Assembly (NCBI GenBank): GCA_013399875.1
Contig: VXAZ01002401.1
Location: 186,001 to 250,000 of the forward strand
DNA length: 64,000 nt
Reading direction: 5' to 3'
DNA from: Gymnorhina tibicen
Lineage: Eukaryota; Chordata; Aves; Passeriformes; Artamidae
The notes beneath the pieces are model-generated. The model searched no databases and was not told the origin of the DNA. It saw only the letters and a program-made list of their open reading frames with translations. The stretch's first letter is position 1; every line of letters starts with the position of its first letter. Of this stretch, positions 1-64,000 are shown in pieces. The translations under genes and the position numbers were made by a program.

Positions 1-2100
1 TCAAATAAATAGCTACTCCTGTCTAGTCCCCATTTGTGAAAAGTCTCTTTATTTTATTCTATTCAGAAAAGAAGTATAAATTATATTTCATGCAATTTAG
101 CCATTAATCTGTCTGGCTGGAACTAGACTTAATTCCAAAACAGGTCATGTGTTTTGAACATGATTTTAAACTTGCAGGTATCCCTTCTAATCACTGCTAC
201 CCTTTGATGGATTCTTTGATTTTGCTGTTCACTGGACACTTGGTCAATCTCCAGGATAATGAAATTCCTACGAACTAATGTAGAAATCACATTCAGAGCT
301 ATTATTTCTTATAATAATTCACAGAGACTGGAAATAACTTTATTTTCTATGCTTGCAAGTCAAACAGGCCTGCTAAAAAGCAATTACAAACTCAACATGC
401 GGGTTCTTTTGCATTTACTGACACGTGTTGATGCTGGAAATGTGTAAGCTTCCCATTTCTTTCCAATTAAAACAAAAAATGGCTTTTTTTTAGCACTGGT
501 CACAACTCTGCATTTTCTTACCACCATTATTTTATCCTCATTTATCAACAGATGACAGAACAAGGCAACCTTACACTGGGGATTGACTCTCACAAACCAG
601 CTACACCAAAAAAAAACCTCTTATAGAATAGTTTGTGCTAAGTTACATATCTCGAAATTCAATAATGGTCAGTGACAATATATTAAATAAAATTGTAATA
701 GTGGTGAATTTTCAGCTCCACTGAAGTTACAGGCAAAATTTACAGAACTTCATCCTCAGCCTCTGTCTAAAAACAGGGATAGAGGTATCAGTCCTCAAAA
801 ATACTGCACCAGTTTCCTTCTAAAATAACACCAAAGTGAGTCAGATCTCAGCAAACCACATCAGACAAACTCGGTTTTTGAGTTAATCTCAGTGTTGCCT
901 GGTTTTGCTTTTCAATATAAATCCATATTTGAGTTGAGTAAGAGCCAGGAGCCCGGTCTGCCGTGGTGCTGCAGTCCCAGTGGAGGTCAGAAAGTGAAAG
1001 CACCATTTCAGACTCACAGGAAATGGTCATTTACCTCGAGTGGTCACACTAAGGACAACTTCAAGCTGTGCTCAGTTTTCAGGTTTATGCTTATCTCACT
1101 TTCCTTTAACTGCAGTCCTTAACAGCTCCCCAGGAGGAACAGAGCATCAGATAAAAGTCTAATCCAAGGCATATCAGTAACAAATACGGGCACAAAGAGA
1201 TGGAGCTCTCCAGGAACTCTCAGTGGGGACATTGTCTGCTCCCTCGAAATTTAACAGAAACTTTAACTTCTCCAGGAGCTCAGCGAGGCCATCATTAAAT
1301 GGCTTTCATAACCTTTAAGATTTTGCAATTCATAGTGAAATTCCTCAGTGCCTGTTAACTGATTTTATATCACATAAAAGGTTTTTCTCATTTATTTTGG
1401 TTGCAAGCCATATGGGCATCACCACTTTTCAGCACGTTGTGTAGGCAGAAAATGTTCCCCTGTTGGACAGAGTGGTAAAAGCATTTTCTCCACAGAAAGG
1501 AACTCTTCATAATAATCTTCATGAGGATTATTTAGTGGTTCTCCCCATGGCAGGAGGCTGAGGTAAGGCATGGACAAACTAGAAGGTACAGTGCAAAGAA
1601 ACTTCTCAGTACCAGGCAACAGATAAAACACACACCAGGTATGATGCTGACATGAATGACCACTTCTGCTGCAGACTGGGAGTAGATCAATACTATACAG
1701 CCCAATTCATAAAACATAAAATGACTTTTTAAAGTTGCTATTGAAGCTGTACTCTCTATCAATAATATTACAATCTTACACTAATTCATATCAAACAGAT
1801 ATGAAAAAACAAGTTAAATCTGCATTGCACTTGATTCCCCAAGTTCTTATGTCTGCTCCACATAAAAATTAATGATTAATAATATTGGCCAAATGTTTAA
1901 AATTAAATCAGTGAACCCATAAATGATAGGAGATGTAACCCTCAGGGGGTAAAACTGAATTTGTTTCCTTTCTGGGGGGAAAACCACCCATATATCCTTG
2001 AATGAGAATCTTTGTTCAAAGGCTAACAGGAAACTCCAAGTTGATTCAAGGTAAATACCAGCCCCTGTTATCCAAGAAGATAAGAAACACAAATGCACTG

Positions 2101-2128
2101 GTAATGTTACAATGTTGTAACACATTAC
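2101..2128. repeat. Imperfect inverted repeat / hairpin
   Basis: gtaatgttacaa is followed by tg and then ttgtaa-ca-cattac, giving a 12-bp stem with a two-base bulge and a two-base loop. Confidence 0.6.
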
Positions 2129-2957
2129 TGAATTATACAACAGTGTTATTTCCCCAAATTCCAACAACTTGTATGACTCGATAGGGACACAGACAACGTT
2201 CATATAATAGATAGAGATAATAAAGTGCTTTCATAAAGGATCACAACTTCCTGTGTTTCCAACAGAAGTATTTACTAAAATGTTATTAAAGATGTTAACC
2301 CGTGAGCTGCTGCACCAGAAACAAAACAGTCAGTAAAAAAGCAGGAATATGATATTTAAGTCTTCCTGTACAATTCTGCAGAAAAAAAGCACCTTCAACA
2401 AAACCCAGCAGTGGTACCTTATGTCTTTTTTTTTGTTAGCATAGTTCTGAAATGTGCACTGAGAGCTCCAGGATAAACCTGAGCTCTATTTCACATCAGC
2501 CATGTGCATTGAAATACCCACTCCTGTTAGACAAAGGATAAGGCTTATACCAAAAACCACTGTGCCACTTGGCTGCATATCTTTGGTATATTTATAGTGC
2601 AACTGTTCTGCTTCTTCTGTGAAGGGGAAACTTTTCCAAAGCACTGCATCCCCTGCCACTGAGAACCTACCACGAACTCCTACACTCACTAGGACCTCTG
2701 ACACCGACTGCTTTAAACGAACGAAGAATGTGCAGTGAAAATAATTTCTTCCTGTTTTTTAACCATACTGCTGAAATAAAACCGTATCATGCCAGAAAGT
2801 AATAGCAAGGTTCAGTTCTCTTGCAAGGTTTTAGGAGCGTACAAATGCGAGCACGAATTTCACAGCGGTTTTTAACGACAGATATCCAAGGTGCTATTTG
2901 AAAACATCTGTAATTTAATGATTGTTAATCTAGATTTAGTCAACCTTCGTCTCTACC

Positions 2958-2980
2958 AAAAAAAAAAAAAAAAAAAAAAA
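2958..2980. repeat. Poly-A tract, 23 nt
   Basis: Uninterrupted run of A on the plus strand, about 300 nt beyond the ATE1 stop codon on the transcript's 3' side. No target-site duplication or retrocopy body was recognised next to it. Confidence 0.9.
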
Positions 2981-3115
2981 GACACCTGTTTTTCATTTTG
3001 CTTAGATACTCAGAATTATTCATAATGCATAGAAAGGCTAGAACTACTTAATTAAAATATACTGCAAGCGTGTTTTTCTAAACTTATATTGCTAAAGCCT
3101 TGCTGTACTGTAGGA

Positions 3116-3121
3116 TTTATT
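3116..3121 (-). terminator. Candidate ATE1 polyadenylation signal
   Basis: The plus strand reads tttatt here, so the minus strand carries AATAAA about 163 nt after the ATE1 stop codon. It is the nearest canonical hexamer downstream of the stop. No clear GU-rich element follows it. Further AATAAA hexamers occur at much lower coordinates (for example near 1391 and 47-60), so longer 3' untranslated regions are possible. Confidence 0.3.
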
Positions 3122-3283
3122 GGAGTTGGCCTTTACACACAGTACCATGTATTGACATAAGCCTGGCTGTACACCTGTGTTTCAGCCTATCTGAGTGGGC
3201 ACACCAGCACACGACTATGGTACAGATCATCCAGTGGCAGTGCAATGAAATGTGGCGCCATTGAAATGCCCTTTTGTGGGCTT

Positions 3284-64000
<60,717 letters not shown>

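Larger units (their letters stand above)
1..3283. other. 3' flank / possible long ATE1 3' UTR, no recognised gene
   Basis: This is AT-rich sequence downstream of the ATE1 stop. It holds a 23-nt poly-A tract (2958-2980), an imperfect hairpin at 2101-2128 and several short unrecognised reading frames. One of these (2704-2486, minus) has a hydrophobic C-terminus and is discussed as a finding. In mammals NSMCE4A lies next downstream of ATE1 on the same strand, but I cannot recognise any of its exons here. Confidence 0.6.

Noticed and set aside
2958..2980. Poly-A tract as the tail of a processed pseudogene
   Set aside because: The sequence just before it shows no recognisable gene copy, and no flanking target-site duplication is evident.

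Overview
This window looks like AT-rich vertebrate, most likely bird, nuclear DNA. The best organism clue is a set of short CR1-type LINE 3' ends, recognisable by the segments resembling 'tcatagaatggtttgggctgg' and its reverse complement; these are typical of bird genomes. Almost the whole window is intron. I recognise one protein-coding gene, ATE1 (arginyl-tRNA--protein transferase 1), on the minus strand and running from high to low coordinates. The window holds the C-terminal half of the protein. The promoter and the exons for the N-terminal domain must lie beyond position 64000.

Exons in transcription order are: exon 7a (62454-62326, 129 nt), exon 7b (61398-61270, 129 nt), a 33-nt microexon (52018-51986), a 182-nt exon (46411-46230), a 100-nt exon (43385-43286), a 121-nt exon (19179-19059) and the terminal coding exon (3462 to the stop at 3284). 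All boundaries have AG/GT signals. With either 7a or 7b the reading frame joins without a break, giving 744 nt (247 codons plus stop). Exons 7a and 7b are homologous, both preserve the frame, and correspond to the known mutually exclusive exon pair of vertebrate ATE1, which changes enzyme activity and substrate preference.

The most interesting element is in the 927-nt intron between 7a and 7b. A stretch at 61457-61509 reads, in inverted orientation, like the acceptor site and first ~45 nt of exon 7. In the pre-mRNA it is therefore complementary to the 3' splice sites of both 7a (14 of 15 nt at the acceptor) and 7b (12 of 15), and can pair with only one at a time. This gives a direct structural explanation for one-or-the-other splicing. 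It agrees with what I recall of competing RNA structures reported in mammalian ATE1, and suggests that the controlling element may itself be an inverted copy of the exon.

The remaining sequence is large introns (up to 24.1 kb) and the 3' flank. They hold CR1 fragments, short microsatellites, a few perfect palindromes and two local GC-richer patches. I see no convincing second gene, tRNA, rRNA, LTR element or CRISPR array. The other open reading frames (all at most ~180 codons) look like chance or repeat-derived frames.
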